Shown here piece by piece: positions 16,968 to 25,690 of a stretch of 64,000 nt of DNA. Made by a program: the position numbers and the translations under genes. Position 1 is the stretch's first letter. Every line of letters begins with the position of its first letter. Origin of the DNA: Streptomyces rubellomurinus (lineage in GTDB: Bacteria > Actinomycetota > Actinomycetes > Streptomycetales > Streptomycetaceae); NCBI RefSeq assembly GCF_000961885.1, contig NZ_JZKH01000005.1, positions 1 through 64,000 of the forward strand, written 5' to 3'. The notes beneath the pieces were generated by a model that saw only the letters and a list, made by a program, of their open reading frames with translations, was not told the DNA's origin and ran no database searches.

Positions 16968-17588
16968 GTGGCGTTGATGGTGGCGCGCGAAGTGCCGACT
17001 TCATCGACCATGGCAGTGCCGCACGGCCCAGCGAGTGTCGGGGTCGCACGGCGCCGACTGCGTCGAGATCTGGGTGACCGGCAGGTACCCGAACCGGTCA
17101 TCGATGATGCCGTACTGATCCTTTCCGAACTGTTGAGCAACGCCTGCCGGTACGCCCGCCCGCTCGGCCCGCTGACGGCCCTCGGCCGCGGCGCCCGGGC
17201 CGAGGTGGTCGACCAGGTGCTGGTCGGCGTCCCCTCGGGGAAGCACCCCGCGCCGGGCGGCGCCGAGCACGAGGACGGCCGGGCCGGGAGCAGACCCGAC
17301 GGCCGCGAGGAGGACCGGGACGAGCCGGACGGCGGCGTGCTCGTCCGCTGGCAGATGCACGCGGACGGCGTGCTGACCCTGGAGGTCACCGACGGTGGTG
17401 CGGCCACCCGGCCGCTGCCCGCCAGCCCCTCGCTGACCTCGCGCGGCGGCCGCGGCCTGAGCATCGTCGACCAGCTGGCCAGCGACTGGGGCGTGCGCGA
17501 CGCGCCCGGCGAGGTGACGGTCTGGGCGGCGCTGCCCGCCCGCGCCCGGCACGCCCGGCGCACCGGCGGCGACGCCCGTACGGCCTGA
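16968..17588 (+). CDS. RsbW/SpoIIAB-like ATP-binding regulatory protein
   Basis: A 206-residue GHKL ATPase-fold protein of the anti-sigma-factor kinase type. It shows the N-box ILSELLSNACRYA, the G1 box LEVTDGGAATRP and the G2 box RGGRGLSIVDQLASDWGV. An acidic, low-complexity insert of about 50 residues separates N and G1. It probably phosphorylates or binds an anti-anti-sigma factor. Actinomycetes have dozens of such proteins. The GTG start is chosen for AAGGAGG seven bases upstream. It stands alone, with no sigma or anti-anti-sigma gene adjacent. Confidence 0.85.
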   Translation: MALMVAREVPTSSTMAVPHGPASVGVARRRLRRDLGDRQVPEPVIDDAVLILSELLSNACRYARPLGPLTALGRGARAEVVDQVLVGVPSGKHPAPGGAEHEDGRAGSRPDGREEDRDEPDGGVLVRWQMHADGVLTLEVTDGGAATRPLPASPSLTSRGGRGLSIVDQLASDWGVRDAPGEVTVWAALPARARHARRTGGDARTA

Positions 17589-17717
17589 GGGCCCGGCTCC
17601 CGGCTCCTTGCCGGGGGCGGGACGCGCCGGGCCCGCCCGGGCGCGTTCCCGCCCGCCCGGGGAACGTCAGTAGGCTCTCCGGAGCAACAGGACCACCGTC
17701 CCCGGGAGAGCCGCACC

Positions 17718-18701
17718 ATGGGCAAGAAGGCCGCCAAGAAGGCGCCGCAGCGCCAGTCCACCACCGCCGTCACGGGCGAGGTCCCCGTGGTGGGGGCCCG
17801 CGAGGCCTGCCCCTGCGGCTCGGGCCGCCGCTACAAGGCCTGCCACGGCCGGGAGGCCTCGCACGCCGTCCAGGAGCTGGTGCACCGCCCGTTCGAGGGC
17901 CTGCCGGGCGAGGCCGACTGGGTCGCGCTGCGCGAGCTGGTGCCCGCCGCCACGGTGCCGCTGACGCTGGCCGCCGGGGTGGCCGAGGGCGCCACCGGTG
18001 ACGTCCCGTCGGTGACGCTGGCCACCGTGCTGCCGCTGGCCTGGCCGGCGCTGCGCCGCCAGGACGGCTCGATCCTGCTCGGCCTGCAGACCCAGTCCTC
18101 CTCCGGCGACCTCAGCCGCGACCTCGCGGACGCCCTGGAGCTGGCCCTGGCCACCGAGCCGGGCAGCCCCGTCCCCGCGCGCCGGACCGTCCCGGGCGGG
18201 CGCCGCCTGCAGGACCTGCTGGACGCCTCCGCCGCGTTCGCGCCCACCGTGCACTCCGGCTTCGAGTTCTGGCTGGAGGACGCCGAGACCGCCACCGGCG
18301 AGGTCGCCGCCTCGCTGGAGCGCGCCAACGCCTCGGCCATCCCGACCGAGAAGCTGGGCAGCGTCGACGCCGCCTACTGGTGCGGCACCCCGGACAAGAA
18401 CCACCTGCGCTGGGTGATGACCGTCCCCGAGGAGCAGCTGCTGGACGCGCTGGCCCGGCTGAACGCCGCCGGCGAGGCCTCGCTCGGCGCGGACACCCGG
18501 CTGGTCGGCTCGTTCCGCGCGCACGGCCTGACCGTCCCGGTGTGGGACCTGCCGCTCGCGATGACCGCCGCCGACTGCGAGAAGCCCGCCGCCGAGTTCG
18601 CCGAGCGACTCGCCGCCACGCTCGCCGACGGAACCCCGCTCACCGCCGAGGAGCGGCGCGCCCGCGCGAACCTGGTGAACCGTCAGGTCACCTTGAACTA
18701 A
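17718..18701 (+). CDS. DUF5926 family protein with SEC-C zinc motif
   Basis: A 327-residue cytosolic protein. A Lys-rich start (MGKKAAKKAPQRQ) is followed by a SEC-C type zinc-binding motif (ACPCGSGRRYKACHG, residues about 34-48) and then a long domain conserved only in actinomycetes, ending RANLVNRQVTLN. The SEC-C motif in SecA and other proteins binds zinc and contacts ribosomes or SecB. Here the partner is unknown. A hairpin terminator follows at 18738. Confidence 0.85.
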   Translation: MGKKAAKKAPQRQSTTAVTGEVPVVGAREACPCGSGRRYKACHGREASHAVQELVHRPFEGLPGEADWVALRELVPAATVPLTLAAGVAEGATGDVPSVTLATVLPLAWPALRRQDGSILLGLQTQSSSGDLSRDLADALELALATEPGSPVPARRTVPGGRRLQDLLDASAAFAPTVHSGFEFWLEDAETATGEVAASLERANASAIPTEKLGSVDAAYWCGTPDKNHLRWVMTVPEEQLLDALARLNAAGEASLGADTRLVGSFRAHGLTVPVWDLPLAMTAADCEKPAAEFAERLAATLADGTPLTAEERRARANLVNRQVTLN

Positions 18702-18737
18702 AGCCTCGCAGGATCGGGGTGATACGCGTCACATTGT

Positions 18738-18762
18738 CGCCGGGAAGCGCAATTTCCCGGCG
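18738..18762 (+). terminator. Terminator of the DUF5926 gene
   Basis: 9-bp perfect arms CGCCGGGAA/TTCCCGGCG with a 7-base loop, 37 bases after the stop. Confidence 0.65.
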
Positions 18763-18780
18763 TACAGGGCGTCTTGGAAA

Positions 18781-18863
18781 TTGGCGCGGGCGCCGATCCT
18801 TGTTACTGTCTAAAGCGTCCGGCCGCTGGTGCATCCCCCGTCGCCAGCGGTCGGATCTTTTTG
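18781..18863 (+). ncRNA. Candidate short RNA transcription unit
   Basis: After the terminator there is a promoter-like pair TTGGCG (18781) and TACTGT (18804) spaced by 17 bp. It is followed by a hairpin (18819-18829 paired with 18844-18854, 11 bp with one G-U, loop tgcatcccccgtcg) and a TCTTTTTG run. The unit would give an RNA of about 45-50 nt with a C-rich loop, reminiscent of actinobacterial 6C RNA. Only one of that motif's two hairpins is visible. A plain 3'-region terminator is the alternative. Confidence 0.4.
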
Positions 18864-18933
18864 TTTTCCGGATCGGGCCCTCGCGCACGCCGCCCCGCAC
18901 GCCCCCGGACCTCCGCGCGCGACCGCGCACCCC

Positions 18934-19569
18934 TCAGTACGCCGAGCGCCCGCTGTCCAATCGGACCGTCGCCTCCACCAACTCGCCCAGCAGCGGCCCG
19001 ACCTGGGGCAGCCGGACCCCGCCGTCCGCCGCCGGGCGGGGCGCCAGCACCCAGCGCACCCGGCCGGCCCCGCCGCCGGGCGGCAGCGGCAGGAAGCCGC
19101 CCGGCCCGTGGTAGCGCAACGAGCCCGGCACCCAAGGGAGTTGAGCGAGCATCTCGCCCAGCGAGTCCAGCGAATAGGGGGCCACCAACAGCGCGTAGCG
19201 GCCCGGCATGGCCAGCACCGGGCCGAGCGGCAGCCGCAGCGCGCCCAGGTAGACCAGCGCCCGGGCGCCGGCCGCCGCCGGCAGGCTGACCGCCGAGACC
19301 GCGGTGCCGGTCGCCGCCAGCACCGGCGCCGCCGGGCTCTGCCGCTCCCACCACCAGCGCACCATCCGGGCGTCCGTGGTGGCGGCCAGCAGGGACGGGT
19401 CGTGCGGGTGCGCGCCGGGGACGGTGCAGTCCGGGTCCCCGCAGGAGCAGCGGCCGCCGCACAGCACGGCGCCCGGCACCACGGGCCAGCGGTGGTCGAC
19501 GGCGGCCGTCAGGGCCGCGGCCAGCCGGGCGGAGTCCTCGTCCGACCGGGCCTTCGGATTCTCACGCAT
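18934..19569 (-). CDS. Bifunctional DNA primase/polymerase (prim-pol)-like protein
   Basis: A 211-residue protein resembling the N-terminal prim-pol domain proteins that are frequent in Streptomyces. Features are WPVVPGAVLCGGRCSCGDPDC (a Cys-rich start that could bind zinc), GAHPHDPSLLAATTDARMVRWWW, LVYLGALRLPLGPVLAMPGRYALLVAPYS and a C-terminal LPQVGPLLGELVEATVRLD. The catalytic acidic triad of true prim-pols is not obvious. It may be a non-catalytic relative. Divergent from the PP2C gene across a 651-base gap. Confidence 0.65.
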   Translation of the reverse strand: MRENPKARSDEDSARLAAALTAAVDHRWPVVPGAVLCGGRCSCGDPDCTVPGAHPHDPSLLAATTDARMVRWWWERQSPAAPVLAATGTAVSAVSLPAAAGARALVYLGALRLPLGPVLAMPGRYALLVAPYSLDSLGEMLAQLPWVPGSLRYHGPGGFLPLPPGGGAGRVRWVLAPRPAADGGVRLPQVGPLLGELVEATVRLDSGRSAY

Positions 19570-20220
19570 GGCGCTCGTTCCTTTCCCTGACCGCTCGGTT
19601 CGCCCACCGGGACGGCCCCTCGGAACTCACCACGCGGACCTGCGGGCGGCACGGCCCCGGACGCGGAACTGCGGGGGCGGGCGGCACTGCGGAGGGGCTC
19701 GGCCACGACGTGGAGCACGGGATGGGGCGCGGGTGGGGCACGACTTGAGAAGGGCCGCGGACCAGCACAGCCCTTGGAACGAGAATCCCGTATGCGACCG
19801 GATGGACGCCGCCCGGGCGCGATTGGTTCCACCGTACGAGTGAGAGAGTTCCGGCCGACCCGGTGCGCGGGCGGCGCGGACATACGATCCGGACGGCCGC
19901 CCGGTCCGTCCTCCCCGTTCTGCCCGTTCCCGGCCCGCTCCATGCCTCCGGTGCCCCGCGGCCCGACCGGCGCGCCCGCGTTCCGCGCACGCCCCCGGAG
20001 CTGGGCGCGAACGACGCCGCGGCCGATCCGGAACGGCCACCGCGTCGTCCTGGATCTGGACATGCCCCGAATGGCCTGTGTAGAAGTGGTGGCATTGCTG
20101 TCGATCAATGACGAGTAGTAGCGAATCGAGGCGAAACGCGCCCTAAGGCCGTGCTCGCTCCACATCGGGCCGTATCTGGGGGTTTCGCATGGCACGTAGC
20201 ACCGCGTCAGGAGTGGCGGC
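19570..20220. other. 651-bp divergent intergenic region
   Basis: Lies between the prim-pol-like gene (minus) and the PP2C gene (plus), so both promoters must be here. The sequence at 20040-20120 is less GC-rich than its surroundings. An 18-codon frame starts at 20062 but has non-native codon use. A ribosome site AGGAG precedes the PP2C ATG. No other element recognised. Confidence 0.5.
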
Positions 20221-21654
20221 ATGACCGAGTCCCACCCGTCGACGACACCCTCCGAGCCCGCTGAACCCGGCTGCGCCGGCGGGCTCACCGTCCTCGACCC
20301 GCCCGGCCTCCCCGGCCCCGCCGACACGCCGGAGGGCGCGCCGGACGACCGCACCGCGCACTCCGCCGCGCTGCAGGACCGTTTGGCCGGACGCCTGTCC
20401 GATATCACCAGCCTGCACGAGCACACCGAACGGCTCGCCCGTGCCCGCGGCCTCGCCGCCACCCTCGACGCCGTCCTCGCCTCCGGCGCCGCCCTGCTCG
20501 GCGCCCGCCGCGGCGTCCTGGTCACCCGGCTGCCCGGCGGCGGCACCGGCCAGCCGGTCGGCCTCGGCCTCGACCGGGCCAGCCTCGGCGCCCTGGAGAC
20601 CGTGCCGCCCGAGCAGAGCCTGCTCGCCCGGCTGCTGCGCGACCGGGACCGGCCCGCCCGGCTGCACTCCACCGACCTCACCGCGGACCCGGCCATCGGC
20701 GAGCGGCTGCGCGAACTCGCCGGCCACTTCGGTCTCGGCGGCTGCTACGGCCTGCCGCTGGCCACCGAGGAGGACGGCCCGCTCGCCGCCGTCGTCTGGT
20801 TCTGGGACGAGCCCGCCGAGCCCACCGAGTGCCGGCGCGAACTCGCCCGCCACTACTGCGAGATCGCCGCCCCGCTGCTCGCCAAGCAGCTGGAGGCCGA
20901 CCGCACCCGGCGCACCACCGAGGCGCTGCGCCGCGGCCTGCTGCCCGACCACCTCCCGCAGACCGCCGGCCTGCGGCTGGCCGCCCGGCTCGTCCCGGCC
21001 GGCCTGGAGCGCTCCAGCGGCAGCGACTGGTACGACGCGATCCCGCTGCCGGACGGCACCATGGGCCTCACCGTGGGCTCGGTCTCCGGCGACGGCCCCG
21101 GCGCGGGCCCCGCCTCCGCCCCCGGCGCGGCCGCCGCGATGGGCCGGGTCCGGGCCGCGCTGCGGGCGTACGCGGTGCTGGAGGGCGAGGACCCGGTCTC
21201 CGTCCTCGGCGACCTGGAACTGCTGCTCAAGACCACCGAGCCGACCCGCACCGCCACCGCCGTCTACGCCTGGGTCGAGCCCGAGGAGCGCCGGATCACC
21301 CTGGCCGGCGCCGGGCACTGCCCGCCGGTCCTGGTCGGGCGGCACGGCGCCGAGTTCGTCGAGACCTCGCTCTCCGCGCCGCTCGGGATGCTCGCCTGCT
21401 GGGAGGCGCCCGGGGTCGAGTTCACCGCCGAGCGCGGCGACACCCTGCTGCTGTACACCGAGGGCCTGGCCCGCCGCTGCGGCCCCACCCTGCACGCCGG
21501 GCAGGCCAACCTGCGCCGGGCCGCCGCCGACGCCCCGCGCGACGTGCGGATCGACCCGGGCCGGCTCTGCGCCCACCTGCTGGCCGTCTGCCCCGGCCCG
21601 GACACCGCGCCGGCCACCGACGACCTGCTGCTGCTGGCGGCCCGGTTCGAGTAG
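20221..21654 (+). CDS. PP2C/SpoIIE-type protein phosphatase with GAF domain
   Basis: A 477-residue protein. Residues 1-60 are disordered. A GAF-like sensory domain (about 75-220: GAALLGARRGVLVTRLPGG through GGCYGLPLATEEDGPLAAVVWF) is followed by a PP2C-SIG/SpoIIE phosphatase domain (about 240-477: LRRGLLPDHLPQTAGLRLAARLVPA, SSGSDWYDAIPLPDGTMGLTVGSVSGDGPGAG, ATAVYAWVEPEERRITLAGAGHCPPVLV, DTLLLYTEGL). The usual metal-binding GDVxGHG is changed to GSVSGDG and DxTDD to PATDD, so activity may be reduced. The family dephosphorylates anti-anti-sigma factors. It precedes aminopeptidase P. Confidence 0.85.
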   Translation: MTESHPSTTPSEPAEPGCAGGLTVLDPPGLPGPADTPEGAPDDRTAHSAALQDRLAGRLSDITSLHEHTERLARARGLAATLDAVLASGAALLGARRGVLVTRLPGGGTGQPVGLGLDRASLGALETVPPEQSLLARLLRDRDRPARLHSTDLTADPAIGERLRELAGHFGLGGCYGLPLATEEDGPLAAVVWFWDEPAEPTECRRELARHYCEIAAPLLAKQLEADRTRRTTEALRRGLLPDHLPQTAGLRLAARLVPAGLERSSGSDWYDAIPLPDGTMGLTVGSVSGDGPGAGPASAPGAAAAMGRVRAALRAYAVLEGEDPVSVLGDLELLLKTTEPTRTATAVYAWVEPEERRITLAGAGHCPPVLVGRHGAEFVETSLSAPLGMLACWEAPGVEFTAERGDTLLLYTEGLARRCGPTLHAGQANLRRAAADAPRDVRIDPGRLCAHLLAVCPGPDTAPATDDLLLLAARFE

Positions 21655-21801
21655 GGCCCGCCCCTCGGCCCGAGCAGCCGTACGAGCCCCGAACCGGTGG
21701 GCGGCCGGGCGTCCGTACCATGGACGAACGGCCGCCCGCGCGTGTCGCGACCCGACACCTCCCCCGAGGGCGGCGGTACCACCCCCAAGGAGGCGTTGCA
21801 C

Positions 21802-23301
21802 GTGACCGAGGACCGCACCCCCGCGGTGGCCGAGAACCCCGAGGCCGAGGGCGGCGAGGAGCCGCAGGAGTTCAAGGGCCGCAAGAACGGGCTCTACGGC
21901 GAGATCTCCGACGCGCTGTCCGCCTCGATGGCGTCCGGCTGGGCCGACACCGAGCTGCACGGCCTCGCCCCGGTCGCGCAGGCCCCGTACGCCGCCGAGC
22001 GCCGCGCCGCGCTGTCCGCCGCCTACCCCGGCGAGCGCCTGGTCGTCCCGGCCGGCAACCTGCGGGTGCGCGCGAACGACACCGACTACAGCTTCCGCGC
22101 CGCCAGCGAGTACGTGCACCTCACCGGTGACCAGACCGAGGACGCGGTGCTCGTCGCCGAGCCGACCGGCGACGCCGGCCACGCGTTCACCCTCTACCTG
22201 CTGCCCCGCTCGAACCGCGAGAACGGCGAGTTCTGGCTCGACGGCTACGGCGAGCTGTGGGTCGGCCGCCGGCACAGCCTCACCGAGCAGGAGCAGCTGC
22301 TCGGCCTGGCCGCCCGCGACGTCCGCAAGGCCGCCGAGGAGCTGGCCGCGAAGGCCCAGGACTCCGCCGTGCCGACCCGGATCGTCCGCGGCTACGACGC
22401 CGGCCTGGAGGCCGCGCTGGCCGGGGTGCTGGACGCCGACAAGGACGCCGAGCTCAAGGAGTTCCTGAGCGGCCTGCGCCTGGTCAAGGACGCGTGGGAG
22501 ATCGGCGAGCTGCGCGCCGCCTGCGACGCCACCGTCAAGGGCTTCACCGACGTCGTGCGCGAGCTCGGCCAGGCCGTCGCCACCTCCGAGCGCTGGATCG
22601 AGGGCACCTTCTGGCGCCGCGCCCGCGTCGAGGGCAACGACGTCGGCTACGGCACCATCGCCGCGGCCGGCCCGCACGCCACCACCCTGCACTGGGTCCG
22701 CAACGACGGCGACGTCCGCCCCGGCGAGCTGCTGCTGCTGGACGCCGGCGTGGAGACCCACACCCTCTACACCGCCGACGTCACCCGCACCCTGCCGATC
22801 GACGGCCGCTTCAACGAGCTGCAGCGCAAGATCTACGACGCGGTGTACGACGCCCAGGAAGCCGGCATCGCCGCCGTGAAGCCGGGCGCCCGCTTCCGCG
22901 ACTTCCACGAGGCCTCGCAGCGCGTGTTGGCCGAGCGGCTGCTCGCCTGGGGCCTGCTGGACGCCTCGGCGTACGACGTCGAGAAGGTCCTGGAGCTCGG
23001 CCTGCAGCGCCGCTGGACCCTGCACGGCACCGGCCACATGCTCGGCCTGGACGTCCACGACTGCGCCCACTCGCGCCGCGAGGAGCACGTCGACGCGCTG
23101 CTGGTGCCCGGCATGGTGCTCACCGTCGAGCCCGGCCTGTACTTCCAGCAGGACGACCTGACCGTGCCGGAGGAGTACCGCGGCATCGGCGTCCGGATCG
23201 AGGACGACATCCTGGTGACGGCGGACGGCAACGAGAACCTCTCGGCCGGGCTGCCGCGCCGCTCCGACGAGGTCGAGGCGTGGATGGCCTCGCTGGCCTG
23301 A
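21802..23301 (+). CDS. pepP: Xaa-Pro aminopeptidase (aminopeptidase P family)
   Basis: A 499-residue M24B metallopeptidase that removes an N-terminal residue followed by proline. An N-terminal AMP_N domain (GERLVVPAGNLRVRANDTDYSFRAASEYVHLTG) precedes the pita-bread catalytic domain. The two-metal ligands are visible: Asp in LLLDAGVETHT, Asp in TADVTRT, His in HGTGHMLGLDVHD, Glu in LTVEPGLYF and Glu in GVRIEDDIL. Start GTG chosen because AAGGAGG lies eight bases before it. Cytosolic. A terminator follows. Confidence 0.93.
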   Translation: MTEDRTPAVAENPEAEGGEEPQEFKGRKNGLYGEISDALSASMASGWADTELHGLAPVAQAPYAAERRAALSAAYPGERLVVPAGNLRVRANDTDYSFRAASEYVHLTGDQTEDAVLVAEPTGDAGHAFTLYLLPRSNRENGEFWLDGYGELWVGRRHSLTEQEQLLGLAARDVRKAAEELAAKAQDSAVPTRIVRGYDAGLEAALAGVLDADKDAELKEFLSGLRLVKDAWEIGELRAACDATVKGFTDVVRELGQAVATSERWIEGTFWRRARVEGNDVGYGTIAAAGPHATTLHWVRNDGDVRPGELLLLDAGVETHTLYTADVTRTLPIDGRFNELQRKIYDAVYDAQEAGIAAVKPGARFRDFHEASQRVLAERLLAWGLLDASAYDVEKVLELGLQRRWTLHGTGHMLGLDVHDCAHSRREEHVDALLVPGMVLTVEPGLYFQQDDLTVPEEYRGIGVRIEDDILVTADGNENLSAGLPRRSDEVEAWMASLA

Positions 23302-23313
23302 CCCTCCGCGTGC

Positions 23314-23350
23314 CGAAGGCCCGGCTCCCCGCGTGGGGGCCGGGCCTTCG
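23314..23350. terminator. Bidirectional terminator
   Basis: Arms CGAAGGCCCGG and CCGGGCCTTCG with a GC-rich inner stem, between convergent pepP and the sigma-linked membrane protein gene. Confidence 0.75.
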
Positions 23351-23356
23351 CGCGTG

Positions 23357-24724
23357 CTACTTGGAGACCACCGAGAGGTTGACCACGGTGAGGTCGGGGC
23401 CGGGTAGGTTGCCGGGAACGGACAGGCCCACGGTCAACGGCATGAAGCCCGGGCCGTCCTGCGGCGTCAGCCTCAACTGGTAGCTCACCGTGACGCTCTG
23501 GCCCGGGTCCAGATCGACCGGCACGCCGGTCGCCGGGTCCGAGAGGGTGTCGATGCGGTTGGGGTCCAGCGGCCTCCAGAGAAAGTTGTCCGGGAGGTGG
23601 TACGCCAGCATGCCGGCCACCGGCTTCCCGGCCGGCGCGCCAGGGTAGTTGGTGCCGTAGACCACGGCCTTCGACCCGGTCAGCTTCTTGCTGCCGTTGT
23701 TCTTGAAGGTGACCGAGAACTCCGCCGTCGACGACCCGTCGTTCAGCAGCTGCTGGCCGGACTTGATGCCCGACACGGAGACGGTGGCGTTGACGATCGT
23801 CGGCGCGGGGTGGCCGCTGACGTCCAGGCTGTCGACGATCGACTGCAGGTCGTCCTGGTAGTCGGCCTTGAGGCCGATCGCCGAGACGAACACCTGGTCC
23901 TCCGGCAGGGCCCAGATCTGTGCCTTGAAGGGCGACTTGCCGCAGGCCGACTGCCACGTCGACTTGCGGGCCGGGCGGCCGGAGACGGTGGGCGTGGTCT
24001 TCACCGGGGCGGAGTAGGTGATCTGCTCACCGCCGGCTTGATGCGGGTTGCCCCAGATCGGGCAGTAGGGCTGGTGGCCCCAGCCGCCCTTGTCGTCGAG
24101 GTCGCCCAGTGTCGGCCAGATCTGCGACTCCATGTCGAAGACGGCCAGATCCACCCCGTACGGCTGGCAGTCGTCGGCGGTGGCGCCCTGCGGAGCCCCC
24201 GGGCTCAGGATGCAGAGGTGGTCGCTCGCCGGGTTGGCGGCGTCGACCCGCCAGCCGGCCGGGATGCGCAGCTTGACGCCCCGGAAGGTGTACGACTTCG
24301 CCGGTGAGGTCGGGGTGACGTCGGCAGACGGGGTGTCGGTCTCGGGCTCCCCGGCCGGGGTCTCGGTGGCGGTCGGCGTCCCGGTGGCGGTCGGGGTCGG
24401 GGTGGCCGTGGGCGTGGCGGTCGGGCTGGGCGAGGCCGTCAGGGTGGCGGCCGGGGGCGGCGGGGTCTCGCGGTCGGCGACCGGGCTGCCGTGCAGGGTG
24501 ACCACGCCGATCGCCGCGGCGGCGGCCAGGCCGAGCAGCGGCACGGTGACGGCGTACACCGGGCGCAGCCGGCGGATCCGGCTCCTCGGGGGTGCGGCCG
24601 GGCGCAGGTCGTGGGCGGTGATCAGGGACGTTCTGGCGTTCATCGCCTCGCGCAGCAGCCGTTCGGTCGGGGTCCCGGCCGAACCGTCGTCACCGCCCGT
24701 CCGGGGAGCGGACTTGTCGGTCAT
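23357..24724 (-). CDS. Single-pass membrane protein co-encoded with an ECF sigma factor
   Basis: A 455-residue protein. A cytosolic N-terminus of about 65 residues (TERLLREAMNARTSLITAHDLRP) is followed by one membrane helix (YAVTVPLLGLAAAAAIGVVTL), a Pro/Thr/Ala-rich stalk (repeated TPTATP) and two extracellular parts. The last part (IVNATVSVSGIKSGQ to VVNLSVVSK) looks like a beta-sandwich. Its ATG overlaps the sigma-factor stop (ATGA), so the two are translationally coupled. The layout suggests an anti-sigma or signal-sensing role, but no zinc-binding HxxxCxxC motif is seen. Function is inferred from position. Confidence 0.7.
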   Translation of the reverse strand: MTDKSAPRTGGDDGSAGTPTERLLREAMNARTSLITAHDLRPAAPPRSRIRRLRPVYAVTVPLLGLAAAAAIGVVTLHGSPVADRETPPPPAATLTASPSPTATPTATPTPTATGTPTATETPAGEPETDTPSADVTPTSPAKSYTFRGVKLRIPAGWRVDAANPASDHLCILSPGAPQGATADDCQPYGVDLAVFDMESQIWPTLGDLDDKGGWGHQPYCPIWGNPHQAGGEQITYSAPVKTTPTVSGRPARKSTWQSACGKSPFKAQIWALPEDQVFVSAIGLKADYQDDLQSIVDSLDVSGHPAPTIVNATVSVSGIKSGQQLLNDGSSTAEFSVTFKNNGSKKLTGSKAVVYGTNYPGAPAGKPVAGMLAYHLPDNFLWRPLDPNRIDTLSDPATGVPVDLDPGQSVTVSYQLRLTPQDGPGFMPLTVGLSVPGNLPGPDLTVVNLSVVSK

Positions 24725-25458
24725 CGAACCTTCTCCAGGTGCTTCTCCAGGGCGTCCAGGGCCCTGCTGGCGGTGGACTTCACGGCGCCCCGGGACAGGC
24801 CCAGGGTCTCGGCCATCTGCGCCTCCGACAGGTCGGACCAGTAGCGCAGCACCAGCACCTCGCGCTGGCGGGGGGTCAACTCCTGCAGGGCGACGAGCAC
24901 CCGCCGGTGCTCGTCGTTGAGCACCGCGTGGTCCTCGGCGGAGGGGGCGTCGGCCTCGTGCGGGGGCACGTACTCGCGGGCGGTCTTGCGGCGGCGCAGC
25001 ATCGAGCGGGCGCCGTTGACCACCGAGGTCCGCAGGTAGCCGAGCGCGTTGTCGAGGTCGTCCAGCTGCTCGCCGTGGCGCTGGTAGAGCTGGGTGAAGG
25101 CCTCCTGCACGACGTCCTCGGCGAGGTCCTGGTGGTCGACCAGCAGCACGGCCATCCGGACCAGGCCGAGCCGGTGGGCGTGGTACAGGTCGGTCAGGGT
25201 GGGCCGGTCCTCCACGGGCTTGCGCCCGCCGCGCAGCAGCCGGAAGCCGGAGCGGCGCTGCGCCGCCTGCTGCTCGGTGGCGTGGTCGGCGGCGTGGTCG
25301 GCGGCGACGGCGACGGTCGGCTCGCCGGCCTCCTGCGCGCCGAACAGCGCGGCGACCGCGCCGCGGACGCTGCGGGCGCTGCGAACTCCGCGGACTCCGC
25401 GGACGGAGATGCCGCGCCACCCCGTTGGCGCGGCGATCGGCCCGATGGCCATGGACAT
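24721..25458 (-). CDS. ECF RNA polymerase sigma factor (SigE family)
   Basis: A 245-residue extracytoplasmic-function sigma factor. Region 2 (LYHAHRLGLVRMAVLLVDHQDLAEDVVQEAFTQLY region) and region 4 (ELTPRQREVLVLRYWSDLSEAQMAETLG and SRGAVKSTASRALDALEKHL) are typical of the SigE family. The first 85 residues are an unusual extension with an Arg/Val-rich segment made of near repeats (GVRGVRSARSVRG). The stop overlaps the start of the downstream membrane protein. Two ATGs (MSM) are six bases apart, and the first is used here. Confidence 0.88.
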   Translation of the reverse strand: MSMAIGPIAAPTGWRGISVRGVRGVRSARSVRGAVAALFGAQEAGEPTVAVAADHAADHATEQQAAQRRSGFRLLRGGRKPVEDRPTLTDLYHAHRLGLVRMAVLLVDHQDLAEDVVQEAFTQLYQRHGEQLDDLDNALGYLRTSVVNGARSMLRRRKTAREYVPPHEADAPSAEDHAVLNDEHRRVLVALQELTPRQREVLVLRYWSDLSEAQMAETLGLSRGAVKSTASRALDALEKHLEKVR

Positions 25459-25690
25459 GTGCGCTTCTGCTTTCCCCCGGGACGGTGACGGCTGGCGCCG
25501 GACCGTCAGTCACCTGATCAAGATCGCGATCGGAGGGATGCTCGCAGCTGCGCTCCGCCGAGCTCCCTCCGCCCCCGTACCAATGGACGTGCGGGGGGCG
25601 CGGAGGTTGCAGGGGGATTCGGGAGAAGTTCCGGGGCGGCCCGGGCGGCTACACTCACCGGCAATCCGGCACCGTGACCAGGGGGTTCGC

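Noticed and set aside
20062..20118. 18-codon frame (begins MPRMACVEVVALL) upstream of the PP2C gene
   Set aside because: It has no ribosome site and non-native codon choice (cga, gta, gaa, ttg). It could be a remnant or a leader peptide but the support is too weak.
20143..23088. Minus-strand open frame of 981 codons
   Set aside because: It lies opposite the PP2C and aminopeptidase P genes, both with clear motifs, and its composition is that of a complement frame.
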